From: Verrucomicrobiota bacterium
Lineage (GTDB): Bacteria > Verrucomicrobiota > Verrucomicrobiia > Limisphaerales > UBA1100
Direction: 5' to 3'
Assembly (NCBI GenBank): GCA_028343615.1
Contig: JAOLZA010000009.1
Location: 1-55,246, forward strand
DNA: 55,246 nt
The notes under the pieces are model-generated. The model had not been told where the DNA came from and did not search any database. It was given only the letters and a program-made list of their open reading frames with translations. Below are positions 17,701-25,823 of this stretch, piece after piece (the stretch's first letter is position 1; every line of letters starts with the position of its first letter). The position numbers and the translations under genes were made by a program.

Positions 17701-19479
17701 GCTCGATTCCCAAACAAGGCTACCGCCTTTGTTAAGGCCCTCAAGCGGGTTGCAGTGTGTGAAGGCTTTAGGGTCGCAACAAAGCACCACATCCACATGG
17801 TTGAGCTCGCAGTTCACCAGAATACGCTCAGGCGCGACGGTCAGAAAATAATTGGTGGGCGCGCCTTTTTTCTCCGAGCCATACTTGGGGTTGGCCATGA
17901 TGAAGAGCTTATCTTCGAGTTGGCCGAGGTCATCGTAGCTCGGGTTGCGCTCGGAAATGGTTTGACCGAATTTGCCAACAATCTCGCCGAGGTTTTTACC
18001 GGTGGTAATCATTCCCCAACCGCCGATGGAATGGAACCGCACCGCGATTGCACCATTAGGCAGCAGCGAAGGGGTGTCTTTTGAAATGACACTGTAAGGG
18101 TGGTCGATGCCGAGGGTGAAATAGGATTCGCCGTCTTCGGCACTGCGACCGTCTTTGCGTTTGGTTTGGCCAGTGGCAAATTCGTACGCGCCCAGAGAAT
18201 GTTCGGGCCGGAAATCGCGTGAACCCATGCCGTAGCTGCCACGGAATATACGGGGCATTTCGGCATCCGTGAGCGAGGGCAAATCGCCGCCGTGTTTACC
18301 ACTCTCCAAGCCCTTGGAAAGCGCGGTGCGAAGGTCACGACCCAGCGGATTGTCGCCGGCCAACGCCTCGTCCGTGCGCTCGATGACGATTACGTTTTTC
18401 TTGCCGCGTAATGCATTGATCACCGCTGCCTCGGGGAAAGGACGGATGACGTTGATATGAATGGAGCCGACTTTCGCATTGCGCTGTTCACGCAGATAAT
18501 CGCAGGCGCACTCCACATTTTCCGCCGCGCAACCGAGCGACACAAACACAGTGTCCGCATCCTCAGTGCAATATTCCGAAATGAGTCCGTAACGTCTACC
18601 TGTGAGTTGGGCAAATTCCTCGTAGCATTGCTCAAGCATGCCGAGGATGGGCTCGTTGAAATTATCGCGGCGCGCGATGCAGCCGTTCATATGATGCTCC
18701 TGATTTTGAACGGGGCCTAGCAGTACGGGGTTTTTGAGATCCATCATCTCCGGCACGCGACGGCGCGTGGGGCCAAAGAGTTCGCGCTGGGCGGGAGTGG
18801 GGCAATCGATAATTTCATCGGGCGCGCCCAAATATTCACGCAACAAATCCGCTTCCGGCGCACGATACGTGCGCTCGGAATGCGTGGTGAGCATTCCGTC
18901 CTGGATATTCATTCCGGGGTTGAGCGTCAGCTCGTTGCACTTGCGCAAGATGATCGCTTGATCGGCGGCTTGTTGGGCGTCGCGCCCCATAAGCATCGTC
19001 CAGCCGGTATCGAGCGCGGCATAAAAATCATCGTGGCCGCAGTGGACATTGAGAGCGTGTTTGGTGAGCGCGCGTGCACCGACTTCCACTACCATCGTGG
19101 AGAGTTTACCGGGCGCGTGGTAATACTGCTCCATCGCATACACGATGCCCTGGCCGGAAGTGAAATTCACCGTGCGCTTGCCTGTGACTGCCACCGCGGT
19201 GGCTCCGCCTTGAGCTGCGTGTTCGCCTTCGCACTCGATGGCTAGCTTTTGATTGCCCCAAACATCCAACGCGCCCTGCGCGAAAGCTTGTTGATAAATT
19301 TCACCGCCTTCAGTCGAAGGCGTGATGGGATAAAACACACCGCCCTCGGTGACGCGGGTTTCCACCCATTCAGTCACCAATTGGTTGCCGTTGCAGGTGA
19401 CGGCGAAGCCGGGATACTTCGGCTTGTCGCCGGTTTGCGCGACGGCCGGAATTTCTTGGTCAATGATTTGTTCTGGCAT
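14743..19479 (-). CDS. nifJ: Pyruvate:ferredoxin (flavodoxin) oxidoreductase, long form
   Basis: A single-chain enzyme of 1578 residues; classical forms have about 1170-1200. It decarboxylates pyruvate to acetyl-CoA with thiamine diphosphate and passes electrons to ferredoxin or flavodoxin. Domain order: pyrimidine-binding domain I (TEGGVFYPITPSTEGGE near 44), domain II, the gamma domain (FHSIGGWGMITTGKNL near 482), then two ferredoxin clusters (C810/C813/C816/C820 and C942/C945/C948/C952) and the TPP domain (GACAGCGEKS, C1025 and C1028; GGDGAMGDIGFQN near 1252). Extra length lies in an insert with CDSSGCPSC (737-745) before the first cluster, about 120 residues between the clusters, an insert after 1040, and a C-terminal tail beyond 1400. 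It stands alone after the leader hairpin at 19520-19533. Confidence 0.9.
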   Translation of the reverse strand: MPEQIIDQEIPAVAQTGDKPKYPGFAVTCNGNQLVTEWVETRVTEGGVFYPITPSTEGGEIYQQAFAQGALDVWGNQKLAIECEGEHAAQGGATAVAVTGKRTVNFTSGQGIVYAMEQYYHAPGKLSTMVVEVGARALTKHALNVHCGHDDFYAALDTGWTMLMGRDAQQAADQAIILRKCNELTLNPGMNIQDGMLTTHSERTYRAPEADLLREYLGAPDEIIDCPTPAQRELFGPTRRRVPEMMDLKNPVLLGPVQNQEHHMNGCIARRDNFNEPILGMLEQCYEEFAQLTGRRYGLISEYCTEDADTVFVSLGCAAENVECACDYLREQRNAKVGSIHINVIRPFPEAAVINALRGKKNVIVIERTDEALAGDNPLGRDLRTALSKGLESGKHGGDLPSLTDAEMPRIFRGSYGMGSRDFRPEHSLGAYEFATGQTKRKDGRSAEDGESYFTLGIDHPYSVISKDTPSLLPNGAIAVRFHSIGGWGMITTGKNLGEIVGKFGQTISERNPSYDDLGQLEDKLFIMANPKYGSEKKGAPTNYFLTVAPERILVNCELNHVDVVLCCDPKAFTHCNPLEGLNKGGSLVWESSESPETAWQRIPAHHRAFIKENNIRVFILPGFDIARDATSRADLQLRMQGNSFLGAFFRVSSFLKDHNIDEEEYHQIVHDQYEKKFGRFGKAVVESNMKVMLGGFERVVEIQHGEIEDADTSSMRNPMLAPHTASDIEMPGTAGCDSSGCPSCAMPEEQERAPFQTMEKFDSEFRNELGYHQPAGAFASVGVMGSGSGATQSKYVARRETPVYIAENCTQCMECITACPDTALPNTAQDVSTVLVTAIRNYVGDKDAQKTLLNEVKGLDDRCRARMNENVASKGKEPFKDILRSEVDQLTTIAEAARAEFMTIIDKLPLAYNDVTAIYRSVEKKSPGNGGLFSIFVSDLCKGCGECVQVCGDHDALRMVSETPDLNAELTTAQVFSRLLPDTSQKFLGLYNDDTPEASREAALRNHLMVRRNYEALVSGDGACAGCGEKSVLRAVASVTEAYMRPMYHKKAARLREKANELESNGAANLAALKERSEEEYNFYKRSIAHVVMGLGGENDADTDHRLEAHGEIADAELIDALIAVLRQDAFNHRDIQAIDGRHANGMSVMYMGAHTGCNTVYGSTPPSNPHPYPWMNSLFQDGTTISWLFGESSMLNHARRSVAPERLATALLEREDGVSSEREYFELTHLDDTQMTDQEVREMPKVWAIGGDGAMGDIGFQNVSKVVLQNKPNVLMLMLDTQVYSNTGGQNSDSSNMLGGYDMNQFGDASQGKLIEKKSVAETFTAGHGSPYVAQVSMANSAKLYKAMLDGLEYRGTAFYQCYTTCQPEHGVADNMSADQARMIRDSRGMPEFIYNPRAGETLQEGFELKGNPSIKRDWWESKFPSTGDKYNYTVAHWAITEARFRQHLKEIPEAQAGEFIHMDNMLTVITQQDVIYRRVFDETHRAYVPDWGVYFKAEVNGKMKYYIVSRQMVLFHIERRKSWRMLQSRAGIVNADYLAQKVLVEKCDKGELTRDDFLERGWKLLNEQIANAAGN

Positions 19480-19519
19480 ATTAAAAAATCCTTGGGTTAC
19501 TCAAAGCAAAGTGGCAAAC

Positions 19520-19533
19520 CCAGCCGAAGCTGG
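19520..19533 (-). promoter_or_regulatory. UUCG-capped hairpin in the leader of the oxidoreductase gene
   Basis: On the minus strand CCAGC-TTCG-GCTGG forms a 5-bp stem closed by a canonical C(UUCG)G tetraloop, about 40 bases upstream of the ATG at 19479. It could stabilise the mRNA or mark a leader element. No long T run follows, so it is unlikely to be a terminator. No recognisable riboswitch surrounds it. Confidence 0.35.
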
Positions 19534-19698
19534 CTATCGATCACACCGTTGTTGCGCTTCAAATGTTTGCATTATCTTGTCCCAATCGAACGGGACGCTT
19601 TGCGATGGGCAACGGTAGCAGCGCCAAAACGATGAATCAACCTCAATCCCACGGGCCGTTTTATTTACAATTGGCCTGGTTTTCGGCAAAATAAGGGG

Positions 19699-20319
19699 GT
19701 GCAGACAGTATTGGACACCGACACACTTCCAGCTGGTGGGCAGCATCCCTACGCCGCGCAGCTCGATGCGATGGAGGGTGTGCTGTGTGTAGACACCATC
19801 GCCGCCGCGCTCGGCACTGCCCGCGTGGGCACGGTGCTGGAACTTTCCGTGCTGCTCGAATGCTACCGAGTGACCCTGCTCGAGCCGGTAGAATTGCCCG
19901 CCGTGGCCGCCGCCCATCGGCACGCCGCTTGCGGTGAGGCACTGGAACTCATCGCACTTGATGAATCCCTCGCGGGCACGCATCCGGAGTGGCTGCAACT
20001 CGCGCCAGCCAGTCAACGTTTTGGCACCGACCACCTCAAACGCCTGCAACCGCTCCGCGATGAACGCGTGGTGCAACGCTTCCTCGATGCCACCCGCAAA
20101 GGCCGCGCGGGCGCCAATCATCCCGTGGTGTTTGGCCTCACGATGGCGGTGTTCTCCATTGCGCCAAGGCAAGGCTTGGCCGATTACGCGCAAAGCGCGC
20201 TCGAAGCCGTGGTGGCCACTGCGGCCGGAAAACTGAATCTCACCCAAGCCGACCGCGACGATCTCATCGGCCGCTCCCAAGCCAGCCTTCCCGAAGCCAT
20301 CGAACGGATGGTGGCTTAG
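19699..20319 (+). CDS. UreF-like urease accessory protein (orphan; N-terminus uncertain)
   Basis: A protein of about 206 residues from a GTG at 19699. DTDTLPAGGQHPYAAQLDAMEG matches the N-terminal UreF signature (DSxLPxGGFxHSxGLE-like), and HPVVFGLTMAVFS followed by a helix ending in KLNLTQADRDDLIGR matches its C-terminal half. UreF helps load nickel into urease together with UreG, UreH/UreD and UreE, none of which is here. The N-terminus is doubtful: the GTG sits directly after a G run with no spacing for a ribosome site. In another frame an ATG at 19632 encodes 20 residues ending in FYLQLAWFSAK, which resembles the LLQLA start of UreF. A single frameshift could separate the two. The stop overlaps convergent yebC by four bases. 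Confidence 0.5.
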   Translation: MQTVLDTDTLPAGGQHPYAAQLDAMEGVLCVDTIAAALGTARVGTVLELSVLLECYRVTLLEPVELPAVAAAHRHAACGEALELIALDESLAGTHPEWLQLAPASQRFGTDHLKRLQPLRDERVVQRFLDATRKGRAGANHPVVFGLTMAVFSIAPRQGLADYAQSALEAVVATAAGKLNLTQADRDDLIGRSQASLPEAIERMVA

Positions 20320-21044
20320 CCATCAAACTCCGCGTTGGAATACACTTCCTGAACATCATCGTGATCATCCAATAAATCAACCAGTCGGTTTACTTTGACC
20401 AATTCTGATTCGCTAGCCAACGGCACCGTCAATTCCGGCAACGCCGTAAGTTCCGCCGACTCCGTGGCAATGTCGTCCGTCTCCACCGCTTTATGCACCG
20501 CCTCGAAATCAGCCGGCGCAGTGAGAATTTCGTAGCCCTCCTCCTCTGCCTTGAAATCTTCCGCGCCAGCCTCCATAGCCAGCTCCATCAACGCATCCTC
20601 CTCCGCGTTGGCGCGCGCAATCATAATCTGGCCCTTGCGATGAAACAACCGTCTGACCGACCCCGCCGTAGCCAGCTTGCCCTCGTTGCGCGTGAGGATG
20701 GCGCGAATCTCAGACGCCGTGCGGTTGCGGTTGTCCGTACTCACCTCGCATAAAATCGCCGCGCCGTGCGGGCCATAAATCTCATAGGTCAACTCTTCAA
20801 AACTCGCCCCTTCGCCATCGCCCGTGCCGCGCGCAATCGCCCTCTGGATATTGTCCGCCGGCATATTCGCCCCGCGCCCCTTCAGCACCGCCAACCGCAG
20901 CCGAGGATTCATATCCGGATCGCCTCCGTTCAACTTCGCGGCAATCGTGATTTCCCGCGCAATCTTTGCGAACACCTTGCTGCGCTTGGCATCCATGCGC
21001 GCCTTGGTGTGTTTGATGTTGGCCCATTTACTATGTCCTGCCAT
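20316..21044 (-). CDS. yebC: YebC/PmpR family protein
   Basis: A 242-residue protein starting MAGHSKWANIKHTKARMD, the family's invariant N-terminus. RGANMPADNIQRAIARGTG and YEIYGPHGAAILCEVSTDNRNR are further signatures, and the length is standard. YebC proteins were described as transcriptional regulators (PmpR), and homologues have since been linked to translation, including relief of ribosome stalling. The protein is cytoplasmic. It is monocistronic here: the next gene on the strand begins more than 50 bases away and is unrelated. Its 3' end overlaps the UreF-like gene by four bases. Confidence 0.95.
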   Translation of the reverse strand: MAGHSKWANIKHTKARMDAKRSKVFAKIAREITIAAKLNGGDPDMNPRLRLAVLKGRGANMPADNIQRAIARGTGDGEGASFEELTYEIYGPHGAAILCEVSTDNRNRTASEIRAILTRNEGKLATAGSVRRLFHRKGQIMIARANAEEDALMELAMEAGAEDFKAEEEGYEILTAPADFEAVHKAVETDDIATESAELTALPELTVPLASESELVKVNRLVDLLDDHDDVQEVYSNAEFDG

Positions 21045-21098
21045 AGCTAAAAAGTGAACACGAGTAGGGGGGGGATTTCAATGATCTTTGCAACTTTA

Positions 21099-22514
21099 TC
21101 ATTCCACAATGTCATGGATGACATTCCCAAACACATCCGTCAGCCGCACGTCGCGACTGTTGTGACGGTAGGTGAGTTTCAGGTGATTCAAGCCCAGGAG
21201 GTGGAGAATCGTCGCGTGGATATCGTGCACGTGCACGGGGTGATGAATGGCGTTCATGCCAAGGTCATCGGTACCTCCATAGCTTAGGCCGCCTCTCAGG
21301 CCGCCGCCGGCCATCCATAACGTGAAGCCGCGATGATGATGTCCGCGCCCAATCTTCACTTCACGGTTGGCTTCTTCAAAAGGCGTGCGGCCAAACTCGG
21401 TAGCCCACACGATGAGCGTTTCATCAAGCATACCACGGGCCTTGAGGTCGGTGATGAGCGCGGTGATGCCTCGATCGGTACGGGCGGCGTTGGTGCGGTG
21501 ATTGCCGATGAGGCCACCGCGGTTGCCATGGGCGTCCCACTTGCGGCCGGTGGCACCATCGAGAATCTCCACGAACCGGACGCCGTTCTCCACCAAGCGC
21601 CGTGCAGTGAGGCAGTGTTTGGAAAACTGATTATCACCATAAAGTGCGTGCATGCTCTTCGGCTCGCGTGACAGATCGAACACCTCCGTGGCGCTTTTTT
21701 GCATGCGAAAGGCCATCTCGTAGGCCTCGATGCGGCCGGTGAGATCGGGCTGCGTGGGATGCCGGTCGCGGTGCAGGCGGTTGAGTTGGTTGAGCGTGTC
21801 GAGATACTTGCGGCGTTGCACAAGGCTTTGGCCGGGTCGCGGGTTGAGATTAGGGAAGGGCGTCTTTCCCGATGTCACGCGCGCCACTGCCGCCTGGTGG
21901 CGTCCCGGCAACATTCCTTGTTGAAACACTTGATCGCCCGCCGTGCTCACACCGTCCTTCATGACCACGTACGCCGGTAGATCGGCACGGTCGCTGCCGA
22001 GGCCGTAGGTCACCCACGAGCCCATGCTCGGGAAGCCGGCAAGTTGATGGCCAGTGTGCCAGATAATTTCGCCCACCGAATGGATCGCGGAATCCGTATG
22101 GACGCCTTTGAGAAACGTGATCTCGTCCACCACCGTCGCCAGTTGCGGATATATTTCGCTCACCCACGCGCCGCATTGGCCGTGTTGTTTGAAATCAAAC
22201 ACAGGCGGCAAGATCTGGCATTTCTCCACCGTCTTCTCCGGGTTGAATCCCTTCAGATCATCCGCAGTAAAAATCTCCGAGGCCTTTTTGCCGGCCCACT
22301 CTTTAAGCTTCGGCTTGTGATCGAATGTTTCCAGATGACTCGCCCCGCCGCACATAAACATCATAATCACGTTCTTCGCGCGTGGCCGATGATGCGCCGG
22401 ACGCGGAGGCATTGCGCCACGCGCCTCCAGTGCCAGCATCTCATTCAAAGCCAAACCGCCCAGGCTCAGTTGCCCGAGGAACTGTCGTCGATCGATGTGC
22501 AACGAGTCGTTCAT
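21099..22514 (-). CDS. Tat-exported DUF1501 family protein (second copy)
   Basis: A protein of 471 residues from the ATG at 22514, which overlaps the stop of the DUF1549/1553 gene by one base; a longer frame to 22559 would hide the signal. It begins MNDSLHIDRRQFLGQLSLGG, a twin-arginine signal. The DUF1501 core follows: IMMFMCGGASHLETFDHKP near residue 50, LIVWATEFGRTPF and GHHHRGFTLWMAGGGLRGG towards the end. The fold is alkaline-phosphatase-like with unknown substrate. Compared with the copy at 3059, the order relative to DUF1549 is the same (DUF1549 first), but strand and accessory domains differ, which suggests paralogous units with different targets. Confidence 0.9.
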   Translation of the reverse strand: MNDSLHIDRRQFLGQLSLGGLALNEMLALEARGAMPPRPAHHRPRAKNVIMMFMCGGASHLETFDHKPKLKEWAGKKASEIFTADDLKGFNPEKTVEKCQILPPVFDFKQHGQCGAWVSEIYPQLATVVDEITFLKGVHTDSAIHSVGEIIWHTGHQLAGFPSMGSWVTYGLGSDRADLPAYVVMKDGVSTAGDQVFQQGMLPGRHQAAVARVTSGKTPFPNLNPRPGQSLVQRRKYLDTLNQLNRLHRDRHPTQPDLTGRIEAYEMAFRMQKSATEVFDLSREPKSMHALYGDNQFSKHCLTARRLVENGVRFVEILDGATGRKWDAHGNRGGLIGNHRTNAARTDRGITALITDLKARGMLDETLIVWATEFGRTPFEEANREVKIGRGHHHRGFTLWMAGGGLRGGLSYGGTDDLGMNAIHHPVHVHDIHATILHLLGLNHLKLTYRHNSRDVRLTDVFGNVIHDIVE

Positions 22515-24253
22515 CAGTTCACGTAAATCATTTCGTTCAGACCCAGCACCAAGTGGCAATAGTGCCGGAGCGCATCGGGATTCTTTGCGCCAAGGAGCTT
22601 CAGACCAATCTCCAATTCCTCCGTGCGTGGTGGCCGAGAGAATACGAGCAAATACAATCGCTGCACCTGCGCGGCGAGATCATCGCCCGCCTCACTCTGC
22701 ACACGCTTGGCCATGTGGCCGGCCAGCTCCCATACCAGTGGCGCGTTCAGCGCAAACAGCGCGCCATTGGGCGTGGCGCCGGTGGTACGCGCGCCAACAC
22801 TGAGCGCGTAGTCCGGCGGATCAAACAGGCTCAGCGTGGGATGCTTGGCCGAACGGTGCGCTTGGAGATAAATGGAACGCCGCCAGCTGTTCGGTTCGTC
22901 TTTCACCTCTTTTCGAGCGTGCCCAATCGAGATGCTCGGGCCATACATCTCCAGCTTCAACACACCGGCCACCGCGAGCAGCGAATCGCGAATGGCCTCC
23001 GCCTCCAGTCGGTTCGGTCGCCAATGCCAGAGGAGAGTGTTGTCGGCATCGATCTTCAATGGCGCGGTGTTGGCCGTAGCCGCTTGGCGGTATGTGGCGC
23101 TAGTGACGATCAATCGGTGAATGGGCTTGAGCCGCCAACCGCCCTCGATGAGCCGGCGCGCAAGGTAATCAAGGAGACGCGGATGCGTTGGAGGCGTGCC
23201 TTGATTGCCAAAGTCATTGGGTGTCTTCACCAATCCCTGACCAAAGTGATGATGCCAGAGACGGTTCACAATCACGCGCGCCAAGAGTTCACCCGCACCA
23301 TGTTCGGTGTCCGTCAGCCAGTTGCCCAGTGCCGCCAGCTCGTTTTTGGCCGAACCACGCCAATGAGAATCTTCCTTGCGCGACAACACCTTGAGGAAAC
23401 CGGGGCTGACCTTGGCTCCGGGCGAACTCCAGCTGCCCTTGCGCAATACACGCGGTTCAGTGATTTCGATGGCAATTCGTTTTCTGGATGCCTGCGGGGC
23501 TTCCTTCACCTGATCCCAAAACGTGGCGGTGAGTTGATAATATTCCTCAGTCGTCATCGGGTCGACGGGATGATCGTGGCAACGGGCGCAACCGAAGCTG
23601 ATGCCGAGGAATGCCGTGCCAGTGGTTGCCACCATGTCATCGAGCCGGTGGAACTGCTTGTCATTCGGGTTAGAATTATTCTGCAGACGTGTGCCCAGAT
23701 GAATGAACTGGCCCAGCTCCTTGTTTTTTTGATCCGGCACAAAATGGAACCGGACAAATTGATCAAAGGGCACGTCCTCATTGAGCGCGCGAATTACCGC
23801 ATCGCGAAAGCGCCATGCGTTGGAGCGCGGCTTATCATCGTTCACCGTCAGCTGCCCGCTGCTTTCGCCAAAGCGCACGACATCGAGCCAATGCCGGCCC
23901 CAGCGTTCGCCGTATGCGGGTTTTTCAAGCAACCGCTCCACCAGTCGCTCGTAGGCCTTGGGTTCCTTATCGGCTATGAACCGGTTGATCTCATTTATTG
24001 TGGGCGGCAGGCCGGTGAGGCCGAGGGTCACGCGCCGGATCAAGGTATAGCGGTCAGCCTCAGGCTGGGGCTTGAGATTTTTGGCATGCAGCTTGGCGAG
24101 GATGAAGGCATCGATGGACGTGCGAGCCCATGTATCTTCTTCTTGAGGCACAGCGGGTGCAGTCAACCGTTCCAGACTCCATAGCTTTGGCTTGTCCTCC
24201 GCGGATACCGCGTAGGTGAGGCCGAAAAGCAGGATGAAAGGCAACGGGCGCAT
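22514..24253 (-). CDS. Exported DUF1549/DUF1553 protein (short form)
   Basis: A 579-residue protein started at 24253 because MRPLPFILLFGLTYAVSA is a clean signal peptide; the frame is open up to 24313, inside the preceding lipoprotein gene. DUF1549 runs from about residue 45, with ISFGCARCHDHPVDPM giving the CxxCH motif, and DUF1553 from about 320 (ALGNWLTDTEHGAGELLARV) to the C-terminus. It lacks the LamG insertion of the copy at 222 and the Ig-like and N-terminal heme segment of the copy at 47670. It should act outside the cytoplasmic membrane. It lies five bases after the propeller lipoprotein and overlaps DUF1501 by one base. Confidence 0.9.
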   Translation of the reverse strand: MRPLPFILLFGLTYAVSAEDKPKLWSLERLTAPAVPQEEDTWARTSIDAFILAKLHAKNLKPQPEADRYTLIRRVTLGLTGLPPTINEINRFIADKEPKAYERLVERLLEKPAYGERWGRHWLDVVRFGESSGQLTVNDDKPRSNAWRFRDAVIRALNEDVPFDQFVRFHFVPDQKNKELGQFIHLGTRLQNNSNPNDKQFHRLDDMVATTGTAFLGISFGCARCHDHPVDPMTTEEYYQLTATFWDQVKEAPQASRKRIAIEITEPRVLRKGSWSSPGAKVSPGFLKVLSRKEDSHWRGSAKNELAALGNWLTDTEHGAGELLARVIVNRLWHHHFGQGLVKTPNDFGNQGTPPTHPRLLDYLARRLIEGGWRLKPIHRLIVTSATYRQAATANTAPLKIDADNTLLWHWRPNRLEAEAIRDSLLAVAGVLKLEMYGPSISIGHARKEVKDEPNSWRRSIYLQAHRSAKHPTLSLFDPPDYALSVGARTTGATPNGALFALNAPLVWELAGHMAKRVQSEAGDDLAAQVQRLYLLVFSRPPRTEELEIGLKLLGAKNPDALRHYCHLVLGLNEMIYVN

Positions 24254-24258
24254 GCTTG

Positions 24259-24687
24259 TTACTTTTTGGGTGCGCGGCCGGTGTGTTGGGCGTTTTGCCC
24301 ACGCATGGGCCACGGGCTTTTGGCGAGTCCTTTGCTGGCGGTCTTGATGGCATAGAGCTTGTTGTCCTTTGATCCGACATAAACCGTGCCATCAGATCCG
24401 ATGACAGGGGAGGACTCCACATGAGCTCCCGTTTTAAATTCCCATAGCTTGTCCCCAGTATTGCCATTGATGGCATAGAGCTTGTCGACCTCTGACCCAA
24501 CGTACACCGTGCCATCAGAACCGATGGCGGGGGAGGAGTACACATCACCTCCCGTTTCAAATTCCCATAGCTTATCCCCGGCGACTGCTGGTTTTACAGG
24601 AGCAGCAACGTCTGAAGGTTCCGGCCCAATCTCCTCCCCACAGCCCATCGCCAAGACGAATACAACGCTGATCATCATGGCTTTCAC
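24259..24687 (-). CDS. Small lipoprotein with two PQQ/BamB-like beta-propeller repeats
   Basis: A protein of 142 residues starting at a GTG (ATGs at 24678 and 24675 are alternatives). The N-terminus has a hydrophobic stretch ending AMGCGEE, a plausible lipobox-like cleavage site with the lipidated Cys at residue 16. Residues 37-77 and 78-118 are two nearly identical blades (GDKLWEF...SSPxIGSDGTVYVGS...KLYAI). The C-terminus (KSPWPMRGQNAQHTGRAPKK) is the closing segment of longer propellers in this family. Two blades cannot close a propeller, so the protein must oligomerise, pair with another propeller, or be a contracted allele. It is the first gene of the operon with DUF1549/1553 and DUF1501. 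Confidence 0.8.
   Translation of the reverse strand: MKAMMISVVFVLAMGCGEEIGPEPSDVAAPVKPAVAGDKLWEFETGGDVYSSPAIGSDGTVYVGSEVDKLYAINGNTGDKLWEFKTGAHVESSPVIGSDGTVYVGSKDNKLYAIKTASKGLAKSPWPMRGQNAQHTGRAPKK
24334..24579 (-). repeat. Two tandem 123-bp direct repeats (propeller blades)
   Basis: The units 24457-24579 and 24334-24456 encode 41 residues each and share long DNA stretches such as accgtgccatcaga and aaattcccatagctt. The DNA similarity suggests recent duplication and possible copy-number change by recombination. Confidence 0.8.
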
Positions 24688-24763
24688 GCCATCATTTTAC
24701 GGGCACCTTGTATCGTCCGTCCATATTCTAATTAATGTTCCCGCAAAAGTGCCATTCACAGGC

Positions 24764-24791
24764 TTGACCCTCATTCGTTGTGGTTCATTAT
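24764..24791 (+). promoter_or_regulatory. Possible promoter of the PmoA-like gene
   Basis: TTGACC (24764-24769), a 16-base spacer and CATTAT (24786-24791) lie 18 bases before the chosen start at 24810. If it is real, starts upstream of about 24798 are excluded. The intergenic region is shared with the divergent lipoprotein operon. Confidence 0.35.
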
Positions 24792-24809
24792 GGCCGGGAA
24801 CCAATGGTC

Positions 24810-25787
24810 ATGAAACATATTCTCTCCCTTTCGTTGTTGCTCGCGTTTTCCACCCAAGCCGAGTGGTCCGTCAAGCCCGCCGCCAACCCCAAGGCCCCCG
24901 GCAAGGGGCTCGCGGTAGCCAAGGACGGCAAGCCGGTCGCACATTTCGTATTTGGCGAGGGCCAGAAGAAACCCTTCCTGCACGTGTACGGCAAGGAAGG
25001 TGAGCTTTTGACCAACCCCGGCGTTGGGCCCGATGGCAAGGACACAGGCAAATTCCCGCACCACCGCGGCATTTACATCGGTTGGCGCATTATTTCAGGC
25101 GGCCAGTTTGACCTGTGGCACATCCACAAGGGTGAGATCATGCGCGTTAAAAAGATTAAAAGCACCAAGGCAACTGAGAGCGGGGTCACCATCGTGGCTG
25201 ATATTGAGTGGCGCACCGGTACAGTGGGTAAGAGTGATGACCTGCTTATCTCTGAAACCCGCACACTCGTCATCTCCCAGAATGATGCGGGCCGCACTCA
25301 GGTGGATTTCCATACCGAGCTGACCGCTGCCCGTGACCTGACTCTGGGCGGGGATCTGCAGCATGCCGGTTGCCATTTCCGCGCCCATACCGAGGTGGCC
25401 TCGAAATGGGCGAAGTTCACCAGCTACTTGTGGGAGCCGGAAGGTAAGAAGGCCGGCAACGGCAAGATTCTCAGCAAGGAATGGAAATGGAATCGCCTGC
25501 AGTTTCCCATCGGCAAAAACTGGTACAGTGCTACGCAGTTCAATGCGCCCAACCAGCCGGTGGAGGAACTTTCCTGGCGCGACTACGGCCGATTCGGTTT
25601 CTTCTTCAAGAAGGACTTGAAGAAGGGCGATGTGCAGAAGCTCAACTATCGTTTTCACATTGCCCCCAGCCAGGCACCGGCGCTGGAAAGCTATCCCCCG
25701 CAGGTCTCTAAGGAACAAAAAGAGCGCTGGACCGCCACAGCCCAAAAGGCCTACGCGCATTTTTCCGAATGGATTGTGAAGCAGTAA
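24810..25787 (+). CDS. Secreted PmoA-like (DUF6807) protein
   Basis: A protein of 325 residues started at 24810 (MKHILSLSLLLAFSTQA, signal peptide); 24804 is an equal alternative. The segment FPHHRGIYIGWRIISGGQFD followed by LWHIHKGEIMRVKKI and later LQHAGCHFRAH is typical of the DUF6807/PmoA-like family common in Planctomycetes and Verrucomicrobia. The family name comes from an old annotation and is not evidence for methane oxidation; several members sit near sugar-catabolic genes, and function is unknown. His-rich motifs (HHRG, WHIH, QHAGCHFRAH) suggest a metal or carbohydrate site. A PQQ-propeller gene follows after 36 bases on the same strand, probably in one transcript. Confidence 0.8.
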   Translation: MKHILSLSLLLAFSTQAEWSVKPAANPKAPGKGLAVAKDGKPVAHFVFGEGQKKPFLHVYGKEGELLTNPGVGPDGKDTGKFPHHRGIYIGWRIISGGQFDLWHIHKGEIMRVKKIKSTKATESGVTIVADIEWRTGTVGKSDDLLISETRTLVISQNDAGRTQVDFHTELTAARDLTLGGDLQHAGCHFRAHTEVASKWAKFTSYLWEPEGKKAGNGKILSKEWKWNRLQFPIGKNWYSATQFNAPNQPVEELSWRDYGRFGFFFKKDLKKGDVQKLNYRFHIAPSQAPALESYPPQVSKEQKERWTATAQKAYAHFSEWIVKQ

Positions 25788-25823
25788 CTCATTTACCACG
25801 TCTTATTTTTAACCAAAACAACA

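Noticed and set aside
19534-20280. A 248-codon minus-strand frame opposite the UreF-like gene
   Set aside because: The UreF-like frame has family motifs and this one does not. It would also extend across the intergenic region towards the oxidoreductase leader.
22382-24184. A 600-codon open frame on the plus strand opposite the DUF1549/DUF1553 and DUF1501 genes
   Set aside because: It is fully antisense to two well-recognised genes, shows no family motif or signal, and is explained by codon bias of the real strand.
24810-25787. A methane monooxygenase subunit, suggested by the PmoA family name
   Set aside because: The protein is a secreted soluble DUF6807 type without membrane segments or pmoB/pmoC neighbours. 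The name is historical.
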